From Eurosta solidaginis (taxonomy: Eukaryota; Arthropoda; Insecta; Diptera; Tephritidae), in the NCBI RefSeq assembly GCF_040869045.1, contig NC_090320.1:149070941-149134940 (forward strand): a stretch of DNA of 64,000 nt, in the 5' to 3' direction. The position numbers and the translations under genes are program-made. Position 1 is the first letter of the stretch. Every line of letters starts with the position of its first letter. Shown here in pieces: positions 54,701-64,000 of the stretch. The notes under the pieces were generated by a model. The model had not been told where the DNA came from. It made no database searches and worked only from the letters and a program-made list of their open reading frames with translations.

Positions 54701-54931
54701 TATGGTACTAAGGATTACTCCCTTTTAAAATACTCATTAGCACCTTTCATTTGATACCCATATCGTGCAAACGCATTCTAGAGTCAACCCTGATCCACCT
54801 TTATGGCTATATCCCTAAATGGCGTCCACCTATAGAACTATGGCCCACTCCCTCATAAAATACTCTTTAATGCCTTTCATTTGATACGCATGTCATACAA
54901 ACACATTCCAGGGTTTCCCTCGGTTCATTAT
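51777..54931. repeat. Higher-order unit 1 (3.15 kb)
   Basis: About 1.3 kb of head sequence with repeated 'ccacgcccactttt' boxes (near 52055, 52200, 52350, 52510 and 52820), then ~130-bp monomers from 53090 to 54928. The (gtcc)n run is longest here. Confidence 0.88.
53090..54928. repeat. ~130-bp monomer array in unit 1
   Basis: About 14 monomers of the type gtcacccctggtccaccttt ... tttgatacccatatcgtaca. Monomer starts at 53227, 53357 and 53486 give a 129-130-bp period. ORFs across it are repeat translations. Confidence 0.9.
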
Positions 54932-57900
54932 ACTCAGTTGAGCAGAGCTCACAGGGTATATTAAGTTTGATTGGATAACGGTTGGTTGTACATATATAAA
55001 GGAATCGAGATAGATATAGACTTCCATATATCAAAATAATCAGGATCGAAAAAAAATTTGATTGAGCCATGTCCGTCCGTTAACACGATAACTTGAATAA
55101 ATTTTGAGGTATCTCGATGAAATTTGGTACGTAGGTTCCTGAGCACTCATCTCAGATCGCCATTTAAAATTAACGATATCGGACTATAACCACGCCCACT
55201 TTTTCGATATCGAAAATTTCGAAAAATCGAAAAAGTGCGATAATTCATTACAACAGACAGATAAAGCGACGAAACTTGGTAGATGAGTTGAACTTATGAC
55301 GCAGAATAGAAAATTAGTAAAATTTTGGACAACGGGCGTGGCACCGCCCACTTTTAAAAGAAGGTAATTTAAAAGTTTTGCAAGCTGTAATTTGGCAGTC
55401 GTTGAAGATATCATGATGAAATTTGGCTGGAACGTTACTCCTATTACTATATGTACGCTTAATAAAAATTAGCAAAATCGGAGAAGGACCACGCCCACTT
55501 TAAAAAAAAAATTTTTTTTAAGTAAAATTTTAACAAAAAATTTAATATCTTTACAGTATATAAGTAAATTATGTCAACATTGAACTCCAGTAATGATGTG
55601 GTGCAACAAAATACAAAAATAAAAGAAAATTTCAAAATGGGCGTGGCTCCGCCCTTTTCATTTAATTTGTCTAGGATACTTTTAACGCCATAAGTCGAAC
55701 AAAAATTAACCAATCCTTTTGAAATTTGGTAGGGGCATAGATTTTATGACGTTAACTGTTTTCTGTGAAAATGGGCGGAATCGGTTGATGCCACGCCCAG
55801 TTTTTATACACAGTCGTCCGTCTGTCCTTCCGCATGGCCGTTAACACGATAACTTGAGCAAAAATCGACATATCTTTAATGAACTTAGTTAACGTGCTTA
55901 CTTGAACTCACTTTATCTTGGTATGAAAAATGAACGAAATCCGACTATGACCACGCCCACTTTTTAGATATCGAAAATTACGAAAAATGAAAAAAATGCC
56001 ATAATTCTATACCAAATACGAAAAAAGGGATGAAACATGGTAAGGTAATTGGATTATTTTATTGACGCGAAATATAACTTTAGAAAAAACTTCATAAAAT
56101 GGTTGTGACACCTACCATATTATGTAGTAGAAAATGAAAAGTTCTGCAGGGCGAAATAAAAAACCCTTGAAATCTTGGCAGGTATTACATATATAAATAA
56201 ATTAGCGGTATCCAACAGATAATGTTCTGGGTCACCCTGGTCCAAATTTTGGTCGATATCTGGAAAACGCCTTCACATATACAACTACAACCACTCCCTT
56301 TTAAAACTCTCATTAATGCCTTTAATTTGATACCCATATCGTACAAACTCATTCTAGAGTCACCCCTGGTCCACCTTTATGGCGATATCTCGAAAAGGCG
56401 TCCACCTATAGAACTAAGCCCCACGCCCTTTTAAAATACTCATTAACACCTTTCATTTGATACCCATATCGTACAAACATATTCTAAAGTCACCCCTGGT
56501 CCACCTTTATGGCGATATCTCGAAAAGGCGAACACCTATAGAACGAAGGCCCACTTCCTTTTAAAATAATCATTAACTCCTTTCGTTTGATACCCATATT
56601 GCACAAACGAATTCTAGAGTCACCCCTGGCCCACCTTTATGGCGATATCTCGAAACGGCGTCCACCTATGGAACTAAGGATTACTCCCTTTTAAAAAACT
56701 CATTAACACCTTTCTTTTGATACCCATATTGTACAAACAAATTCTAGGGTCACCCTACTCCACCTTTATGGCGATATCTCGAAACGGCGTCCACCTATGG
56801 AACTAAGGATTACTCCCTTTTAAAATACTCATTAACACCTTTCTATTGATACCCATATTGTACAAACAAATTCTAGGGTCACCCCTGGTCCACCTTTATG
56901 GCGATATCTCGAAAATGCGACCACCTATACAACAACCACCACTCCCTTTTAAAACCCTCATTAATACTTTTAATTTGATACCCATATCGTACAAACACAT
57001 TCTAGAGTCATCCCTGGTACACCTTTGTGGCGATATTTCGAAACGGCGTCCACCTATAGAACTAAGGCCCACTCCCTTTTAAAATACTCATTAACACCTT
57101 TCGTTTGATGCCCATATTGTACAAACATATTCTAGGGTCACCCCTTGTCCACCTTTATGGCGATATCTCGAAACGGCGTCCACCTATGGAACTAAGGGTT
57201 ACTCCTTTTAAAATACTCATTAACACCTTTCTTTTGATACCCATATTGTACAAACAAATTCTAGGGTCAACCCGGGTCCACCTTTATGGCGATATCTCGA
57301 AACGGCGTCCACCTATGGAACTAAGGATTACTCTCTTTTAAAATACTCATTAACACCTTTCATTTGATACCCATATCGTACAAACGCATTCTAGAGTCAC
57401 CCCTGGTCCACCTTTAAGGCGATATCTCGAAAAGGCGACCACCTATACAACAACCACCACTCCCGTTTAAAACCCTCATTAATACCTTTAATTTGATACC
57501 CATATCGTACAAACACATTCTAGAGTCACCCCTGGTCCACTTTTATGGCGATATTTCGAAACGGCATCCACCTATAGAACTAAGGCCCACTCCCTTTTAA
57601 AATACTCATTAACACCATCCCTTTGATGCCCATATTGTACAAACAAATTCTAGGGTCACCCCTGGTCCACCTTTATGGCGATATCTCGAAACGGCGTTCA
57701 CCTATGGAACTAAGGATTACTCCCTTTTAAAATACTCATTAACACCTTTCATTTGATACCCATATCGTACAAACGCATTCTAGAGTCAACCCTGATCCAC
57801 CTTTATGGCTATATCCCTAAATGGCGTCCACCTATAGAACTATGGGCCACTCCCTCATAAAATACTCTTTAATGCCTTTCATTTGATACGCATGTCATAC

Positions 57901-57933
57901 AAACACATTCCAGGGTTTCCCTCGGTTCATTAT
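54932..57933. repeat. Higher-order unit 2 (3.0 kb)
   Basis: Same head, with the (gtcc)n run reduced to gtccgtccg, then the monomer array 56222-57930. It lacks the 3' hairpin end and joins the next unit at cggttcattat/actcag. Confidence 0.88.
56222..57930. repeat. ~130-bp monomer array in unit 2
   Basis: About 13 monomers, in the same order of variants as unit 1 with one segment missing. Confidence 0.9.
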
Positions 57934-59226
57934 ACTCAGTTGAGCAGAGCTCACAGGGTATATTAAGTTTGATTGGATAACGGTTGGTTGTACATATACA
58001 AAGGAATCGAGATAGATATAGACTTCCATATATCAAAATAATCAGGATGGAAAAAAAATTTGATTGAGCCATGTCCGTCCGTTAACACGATAACTTGAGT
58101 AAATTTTGAGGTATCTCGATGAAATTTGGTATGTAGGTTCCTGAGCACTCATCTCAGATCGCTATTTAAAATTAACGATATCGGACTATAACCACGCCCA
58201 CTTTTTCGATATCGAAAATTTCGAAAAATCGAAAAAGTGCGATAATTCATTACAAAAGACATATAAAGCGACGAAACTTGGTAGATGAGTTGAACTTATG
58301 ACGCAGAATAGAAAATTAGTAAAATTTTGGACAATGGGCGTGGTACCGCCCACTTTTAAAAGAAGGTAATTTAAAAGTTTTGCAAGCTGTAATTTGGCAG
58401 TCGTTGAAGATATCATGATGAAATTTGGCTGGAACGTTACTCCTATTACTATATGTACGCTTAATAAAAAATAGAAAAATCGGAGAAGGACCACGCCCAC
58501 TTTTAAAAAAAAAATTTTTTTAAAGTAAAATTTTAACAAAAAATTTAATATCTTTACAGTATATAAGTAAATTATGTCAACATTGAACTCCAGTAATGAT
58601 GTGGTGCAGCAAAATACAAAAATAAAAGAAAATTTCAAAATGGGCGTGGCTCCGCCCTTTTTCTTTTAATTTGTCTAGGATGCTTTTAACGCCATAAGTC
58701 GAACAAAAATTAACCAATCCTTTTGAAATTTGTTAGGGGCATAGATTTTATGACGTTAACTGTTTTCTGTGAAAATGGGCGGAATCGGTTGATGCCACGC
58801 CCAGTTTTTATACACAGTCGTCCGTCTGTCCTTCCGCATGGCCGTTAACACGATAACTTGAGCAAAAATCGACATATCTTTAATGAACTTAGTTCACGTG
58901 CTTACTTGAACTCACTTTATCTTGGTATGAAAAATGAACGAAATCCGACTATGACCACGCCCACTTTTTCGATATCGAAAATTACGAAAAATGAAAAAAA
59001 TGCCATAATTCTATACCAAATACGAAAAAAGGGATGAAACATGGTAAGGTAATTGGATTGTTTTATTGACGCGAAATATAACTTTAGAAAAACTTCATAA
59101 AATGGTTGTGACACCTACCATATTATGTAGTAGAAAATGAAAAAGTTCTGCAGGGCGAAATAAAAAACCCTTAAAATCTTGGCAGGTATTACATATATAA
59201 ATAAATTAGCGGTATCCAACAGATAA

Positions 59227-61060
59227 TGTTCTGGGTCACCCTGGTCCACATTTTGGTCGATATCTGGAAAACGCCTTCACATATACAACTACCACCACTC
59301 CCTTTTAAAACTCTCATTAATGCCTTTAATTTGATACCCATATCGTACAAACTCATTCTAGAGTCACCCCTGGTCCACATTTATGGCGATATCTCGAAAA
59401 GGCGTCCACCTATAGAACTAAGCCCCACGCCCTTTTAAAATACTCGTTAACACCTTTCATTTGATACCCATATCGTACAAACATATTCTAAAGTCACCCC
59501 TGTTCCACCTTTATGGCGATATCTCGAAAAGGCGAACACCTATAGAACGAAGGCCCACTCCCTTTTAAAAATACTCATTAACACCTTTCATTTGATACCC
59601 ATATCGCACAAACAAAGTCGAGTCACCCCTGGTTCACCTTTATTGCGATACCTCGAAAAGGCGTCCACCTATAGAACTAAGGCCCACTTCCTTTTAAAAT
59701 ACTCATTAACTCCTTTCGTTTGATACCCATATTGCACAAACGAATTCTAGAGTCACCCCTGGCCCACCTTTATGGCGATATCTCGAAACGGCGTCCACCT
59801 ATGGAACTAAGGATTACTCCCTTTTAAAAAACTCATTAACACCTTTCTTTTGATACCCATATTGTACAAACAAATTCTAGGGTCACCCTACTCCACCTTT
59901 ATGGCGATATCTCGAAACGGCGTCCACCTATGGAACTAAGGATTACTCCCTTTTAAAATACTCATTAACACCTTTCTTTTAATACCCATATTGTACAAAC
60001 AAATTCTAGGGTCACCCCTGGTCCACCTTTATGGCGATATCTCGAAAATGCGACCACCTATACAACAACCACCACTCCCTTTTAAAACCCTCATTAATAC
60101 CTTTAATTTGATACCCATATCGTACAAACACATTCTAGAGTCACCCCTGGTCCACCTTTAAGGCGATATCTCGAAAAGGCGACCACCTATACAACAACCA
60201 CCACTCCCTTTTAAAACCCTCATTAATACCTTTAATTTGATACCCATATCGTACAAACACATTCTAGAGTCACCCCTGGTCCACTTTTATGGCGATATTT
60301 CGAAACGGCATCCACCTATAGAACTAAGGCCCACTCCCTTTTAAAATACTCATTAACACCATTCCTTTGATGCCCATATTGTACAAACAAATTCTAGGGT
60401 CACCCCTGGTCCACCTTTATGGCGATATCTCGAAACGGCGTTCACCTATGGAACTAAGGATTACTCTTTTTTAAAATACTCATTAACACCTTTCATTTGA
60501 TACCCATATCGTACAAACGCATTCTAGAGTCACCCCTGGTCCACCTTTAAGGCGATATCTCGAAAAGGCGACCACCTATACAACAACCACCACTCCCTTT
60601 TAAAACCCTCATTAATACCTTTAATTTGATACCCATATCGTACAAACACATTCTAGAGTCACCCCTGGTCCACTTTTATGGCGATATTTCGAAACGGCAT
60701 CCACCTATAGAACTAAGGCCCACTCCCTTTTAAAATACTCATTAAGACCATTCCTTTGATGCCCATATTGTACAAACAAATTCTAGGGTCACCCCTGGTC
60801 CACCTTTATGGCGATATCTCGAAACGGCGTTCACCTATGGAACTAAGGATTACTCCCTTTTAAAATACTCATTAACACCTTTCATTTGATACCCATATCG
60901 TACAAACGCATTCTAGAGTCAACCCTGATCCACCTTTATGGCTATATCCCTAAATGGCGTCCACCTATAGAACTATGGCCCACTCCCTCATAAAATACTC
61001 TTTAATGCCTTTCATTTGATACGCATGTCATACAAACACATTCCAGGGTTTCCCTCGGTT
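59227..61060. repeat. ~130-bp monomer array in unit 3
   Basis: About 14 monomers, including a local duplication of a three-monomer block. Confidence 0.9.
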
Positions 61061-61111
61061 CATTTTCCTACATGGTTATTTTCCCTTATGTTGTCACCAT
61101 AGCTCTCAACT

Positions 61112-61157
61112 GAGTATGTAATGTTCGGTTACACCCGAACTTAACCTTCCTTACTTG
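61112..61157 (+). terminator. 3' hairpin end of the DINE-like element
   Basis: gttcggttacacccgaac can form a 6-bp stem with a 6-base loop, about 17 bases before the end of the element, the usual place of a Helitron-type termination hairpin. The final cttg differs from the canonical CTRR of classical Helitrons. Confidence 0.55.
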
Positions 61158-61260
61158 TTATTGTTTATATTTTAATGCATATCCATTTTTTTTCAAAAAT
61201 GTTTACATTTTACATCTATTTTTTTCTTTTGTTTTGTATACGTCCTTTTTTCAAAATTTT
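61158..61260. repeat. 336-bp direct repeat, copy B, right part
   Basis: ttattgtttatattttaatg through gttttgtatacgtccttttt matches copy A, 51435-51530. Confidence 0.85.
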
Positions 61261-61499
61261 AAATTTTTAGATATAGAATTTTTAAATTTTATTTATTTTA
61301 TTTATCTTGTTTATTTTATTGCCGGATTTTAAATGTGTCAACCCATCTAAAATCCGCTTGTTTTTAGAATTTATTTTTAATATTTGTATGGAAATATGAA
61401 GCAGAAGAAAAAAAATTGTTTTCAATTGATTAGATATAAATTATTATTAAACAATTGAATAAATTGGAATGATTATTTGTTAAATTACCAAAAGATATT
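61261..61499. other. AT-rich spacer, possible 3' LTR remnant of a minus-strand element
   Basis: Very AT-rich. Contains gtcaacccatctaaaatccg. It lies where the 3' LTR of the integrase-bearing element would be, but no LTR boundary could be fixed. Confidence 0.35.
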
Positions 61500-62640
61500 T
61501 TAAATGGGTTTAAGTCTATTTTTATGGATTATTAATTCCTTATCCCTATTGTTCTTATTACTAGACTCCTCTCTATGTGGTATTAAAGTAAAATTGTTAT
61601 TTTCGTCAATTTTCTTTACTTTATACCGTCCTTTATATCTATGGTCTAGTTTATGGCTATCTTCTTCTCTTACTAATACTAAATCTCCTAATTTCATTTC
61701 CTTACTGGTGCTACTTTTATCATAATTAACTTTTTGTTTTTCCTTAGCTTCTTTTACCAATTTTCTACCTCTTTTTTTGTGCTATTTGAAGTCTATATTT
61801 AATTTCCTTATCATATGCCTCGTGATTATATACTGGGCTTATTTTATTCTCTTTTAGGAATTCGTACCTCGGGGCATTTTTCGCAAATATAAGCTCATAA
61901 GGGCAATAGTAGTGTACGGTCGATGGGGTCGTGTTGTAGCAGTACGCGAAATATTTTAGGTATTCATCCCAATCATCTTTGTCACTGGATATGTATGAAC
62001 GTACATATTCATTAAACGTTCTATGACTACGCTCTACAGTGCCCAAAGTTTGATGATGGTATGGTGTTGAGTTTTTTGCTCAACTTTTAGCAATTTGCAC
62101 AGCTCTTCGAATAATTTATTTTTGTATTCGGATCCCATATCTGTTAGGATTATTTTCATGGGACCATAAATCAAAATGAAATGCTCGAATATAGCTTTAG
62201 CAAGTATTAGCGCATGTTTGCTTGGACTGGGATTGCTACTAAGTATTTTGTGTGATCGCATATAATGGTAACTGCGTATTCGTTTCCGTTTATTGACCTT
62301 GGCAATGGTCCGACCGTATCGATTGTACTATATCGAAAGCTCTTGGAGGTGTCTCCGTTATTGTCATTGGTTCTTTTATATGCTTATTTATCTTGTTTTT
62401 TTGACAGTGAATGCATCTTTTTACATATTTTCTTACGTAATTTTTCATGTTTTTCCAGCTATATTTCTGCTTGATTTTATTTCTCATGCGATTTATTCCT
62501 GGGTGGCCACCACTAATAGGATCGTCATGATATTTTTGCAGAATTTCCTTAATTTTCCCGGGATTGGTCACATTTATAACCTTTTTGGTTAGTGCTATTC
62601 TTTGGCCTTAGAGAACTTTGTTAACAATTATTATTTTATA
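61500..62640 (-). pseudogene. Gypsy-type integrase and Pol C-terminus, frameshifted
   Basis: Four minus-strand frames give consecutive parts of an integrase. 62290-62571 has the zinc domain (HDDPISGGHPG ... CIHCQKNK). Near 62270-62310 DTVGPLPRS holds the first catalytic Asp. 62034-62261 has the second (IILTDMGSEYKNK). 61765-62046 has the Glu (GTVERSHRT). 61500-61760 is the C-terminal tail (KLGDLVLVREEDSHKLDHRY, then KGRYKVKKI). It would splice element cDNA into the host genome. At least three frameshifts make it dead. Sequence style suggests the errantivirus/17.6-like gypsy group. RT and RNase H are not visible upstream, so a deletion is likely. Confidence 0.85.
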
Positions 62641-63215
62641 AATTCGCCTACTGCAGTAAATATTCAATTCTTAATCACCAATTTGTCCCTCAGGACAACT
62701 GTGTATTTTCTTATAATTTTCAAGTCCTGGATTGCCGGCATTTCTTTTATGCCTGGTCGAATATTGTCCTAAGTCAATAACTTCCTCAACAATCTGGTTA
62801 CTTGAAAATTTTCTACGCTACTTTTTTTCTGTCTTAAGATGAAAAACGAGCACGACTAGTCTTTTATTGTAAATAGCGTTTTAATATGTTTATATGTTCT
62901 GTTTTGTGACTATTCTTCATTATTATTCTTTTTTGTTGTTATGGGCTGGTTTTAGCAGTTTTGTATTATTTATTTTTTGTTCTTAGTTTTTGCCCATTTC
63001 CACTGTCCTAGAATTTGCTATTGTTTCTTGACTAATTTTGTCAAGAGCATTTAGAGGTGTTATGCAAGTTTTTGGTTTGCTGTTCGCTTTAGGCAAGGCT
63101 GCCTTTACCGTCTATTGTGATATTTTAAGATTTTCTATTTGAGATTTTATTTCAATTGTTTATTACTCTTCCTCAGTGTGGAATTTGGAAACTTTGGTAT
63201 GAGACACAAAGGATA
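62641..63215. other. Degraded region between the integrase relic and the membrane ORF
   Basis: On the minus strand a short coding-like stretch (RPGIKEMPAIQDLKIIRKYT, near 62690-62760) may be a piece of Pol upstream of integrase. The rest has no recognisable content. Confidence 0.4.
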
Positions 63216-63488
63216 TTAGACGCGCTGTTGTACGTTATTCATTTGCCTATATTTAAATTTCATATAGGTTTTAAGTATAGCGGCTATCGCTATGGTTAAC
63301 AGCACGATAATGCATATTAAAACTGCTAGCCAAACATCTGGAATGTTTGGAGCAGCCTTTGTTTCTGGTTCAGCTGGTGGTTCATATTTTACTATCCTGT
63401 TCTCTGATGTTTCAGAGTTTCCTTTTCCTACCTCGTAGCCAGCTATGGCTACCATAATGCCTTGGGCTATTTTTGTCCACCAAGACAT
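63216..63488 (-). CDS. Small single-pass membrane protein ORF, unrecognised
   Basis: A complete 90-codon frame from ATG 63488. Residues 1-20 are amphipathic/hydrophobic (MSWWTKIAQGIMVAIAGYEV). Residues 21-50 are polar and Pro/Glu-rich (NRIVKYEPPAEPETKAAP). Residues about 52-72 form a strong membrane segment (VWLAVLICIIVLLTIAIAAI). The tail is basic (LKTYMKFKYRQMNNVQQRV). It lies on the same strand as, and about 650 bp upstream of, the integrase relic, so it may be part of that element, of another retroelement's accessory gene, or an independent small gene. I do not recognise the family. The frame is clean, unlike its neighbour. Confidence 0.5.
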   Translation of the reverse strand: MSWWTKIAQGIMVAIAGYEVGKGNSETSENRIVKYEPPAEPETKAAPNIPDVWLAVLICIIVLLTIAIAAILKTYMKFKYRQMNNVQQRV

Positions 63489-64000
63489 TTTGAAATATAA
63501 TTATTTTCCTGCTTCTATGAGTAATGAACTAAATTTAATTTTTAATAAAATTTTCGGTTTTATTCTCTTATCCTATGCGTTCCATTTTACTCTTGACATT
63601 AATAAATTTATCTTATTTAATTATTTGATATTTTAACAATTTACCTCTAAAATTGTAAGTTTTGTTTTACTTTAGAATTATTCATTTCCGATTTAAGTAT
63701 TTTACATTTTTCCTTAAAGAAAATTTTAAGATTTTTATTTTCTTTTTTTTAAATAATTTTACAAAGTAACTAATATTTTTCTTAAATTTTTAGAAATAGT
63801 AATTTTTCTTCAAAATATTTTAAAATTAAATTTTGCTGATTTAGTTTTCTTTATTTAAATTTAATATTTTTGACATTTCTTAAAATTGAAAGGAAACAAA
63901 ATTTCCAACAAATTTTTAAAAAAAAATTTCAAAAAAAATATATATAATTTACCTTGTTAAAATTTAAAGTAAAATTACTTTATGGAAAAAAAGAAGTAGA
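63489..64000. other. Extremely AT-rich right end
   Basis: Dominated by A- and T-runs, with no ORF, RNA gene or repeat boundary that I can support. Confidence 0.5.

Larger units (their letters stand above)
51777..61157. mobile_element. 9.4-kb DINE-1/Helentron-like element expanded into a three-unit satellite
   Basis: The intact copy A shows the empty site (gtttttattgttta), so the insertion spans 51777-61157 with ttat on both sides (51773-51776, 61158-61161). It starts actcagttgagcagagctc and ends with the inverted ctctcaactgagt, then a hairpin (gttcgg ... ccgaac) and ccttccttacttg. Near the start is a (gtcc)n run (51916-51944). A tandem array fills the centre. Subterminal inverted repeats, a GTCY microsatellite, central ~130-150-bp repeats and a 3' hairpin are traits of DINE-1-like, Helentron-derived elements of flies. 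No helicase is encoded. Confidence 0.75.
57934..61157. repeat. Higher-order unit 3 (3.2 kb) with the true 3' end
   Basis: Same head and a monomer array 59227-61060, followed by the only copy of the terminal segment (cctacatggttattttccct ... ccttacttg). The array has an extra internal duplication of monomers (60120-60540 versus 60540-60920). Confidence 0.88.

Noticed and set aside
53090..61060. Repeated 60-80-codon ORFs such as LIPISYKLILESPLVHLYGD
   Set aside because: These are translations of the 130-bp monomer and differ between units only with the DNA repeat.
51777..61157. A classical Helitron with TC start and CTRR end
   Set aside because: The end is cttg and the start is actcag. The DINE/Helentron type fits better, and no helicase is encoded.

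Overview
This is eukaryotic, AT-rich, intron-poor and extremely repetitive DNA made almost entirely of nested transposable elements and their satellite derivatives. The content points to a higher fly (Diptera), most probably a tephritid-like acalyptrate: LOA-type and R1-type non-LTR elements, a tRNA-derived SINE, a DINE-1/Helentron-like element with (GTCC)n and central tandem repeats, gypsy-type LTR elements and degenerate 'cgggatcccg' arrays. The species is an inference. I found no convincing single-copy host gene. The window looks like pericentromeric or other repeat-rich DNA.

Left part (1-12.4 kb). A LOA-like LINE on the minus strand runs off the left edge (ORF2 1-1541, ORF1 1501-3315). 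A 152-bp tandem duplication follows (3561-3846). A 5'-truncated R1-type LINE has a 13-bp target-site duplication (4557-6258). A 2.1-kb non-coding hAT-like element has CGG-rich ends and an 8-bp duplication (6345-8444). A decayed DDE/MULE-like transposase gene occupies 8939-11926.

Middle part (12.4-35.7 kb). Five blocks of one degenerate 'gatcccg/gtcccg' tandem repeat lie in two orientations: 12.4-14.3 and 23.9-25.5 kb in one, 25.9-27.2, 28.4-30.4 and 30.8-31.8 kb in the other. They form at least one foldback (23.9-27.2 kb) and a larger mirror-like layout. Between them lies a 5.9-kb full-length but broken LOA-like LINE (15105-21017, RNase H-bearing, 12-bp duplication) inserted in a repeated host element. 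A Penelope-like tail with a hammerhead-like fold, a SINE (32321-32680) and a gypsy-type element lacking RT and integrase (32921-35256) come next.

Right part (35.7-64 kb). A second copy of the same repeated host element (35265-35754 + 48974-49350) is split by a young 13.2-kb Ty3/gypsy element (35755-48969) with unusually long 3.3-kb LTRs, 4-bp duplication, tRNA-Lys-like PBS, gag with one in-frame stop and a complete pro-RT-RNaseH-integrase polyprotein. After a 117-bp tandem repeat and a deleted relative of the hAT-like element comes a 9.4-kb insertion (51777-61157): three ~3-kb units, each with a DINE-1-like head and an array of ~130-bp monomers, i.e. a transposon turning into a higher-order satellite. 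The right end holds a frameshifted gypsy-type integrase (61500-62640, minus) and an unrecognised 90-residue membrane-protein ORF (63216-63488, minus).

The genes do not form a shared pathway: each coding region served its own element's mobility. What links them is nested insertion history, readable from target duplications and from the empty sites supplied by second copies.
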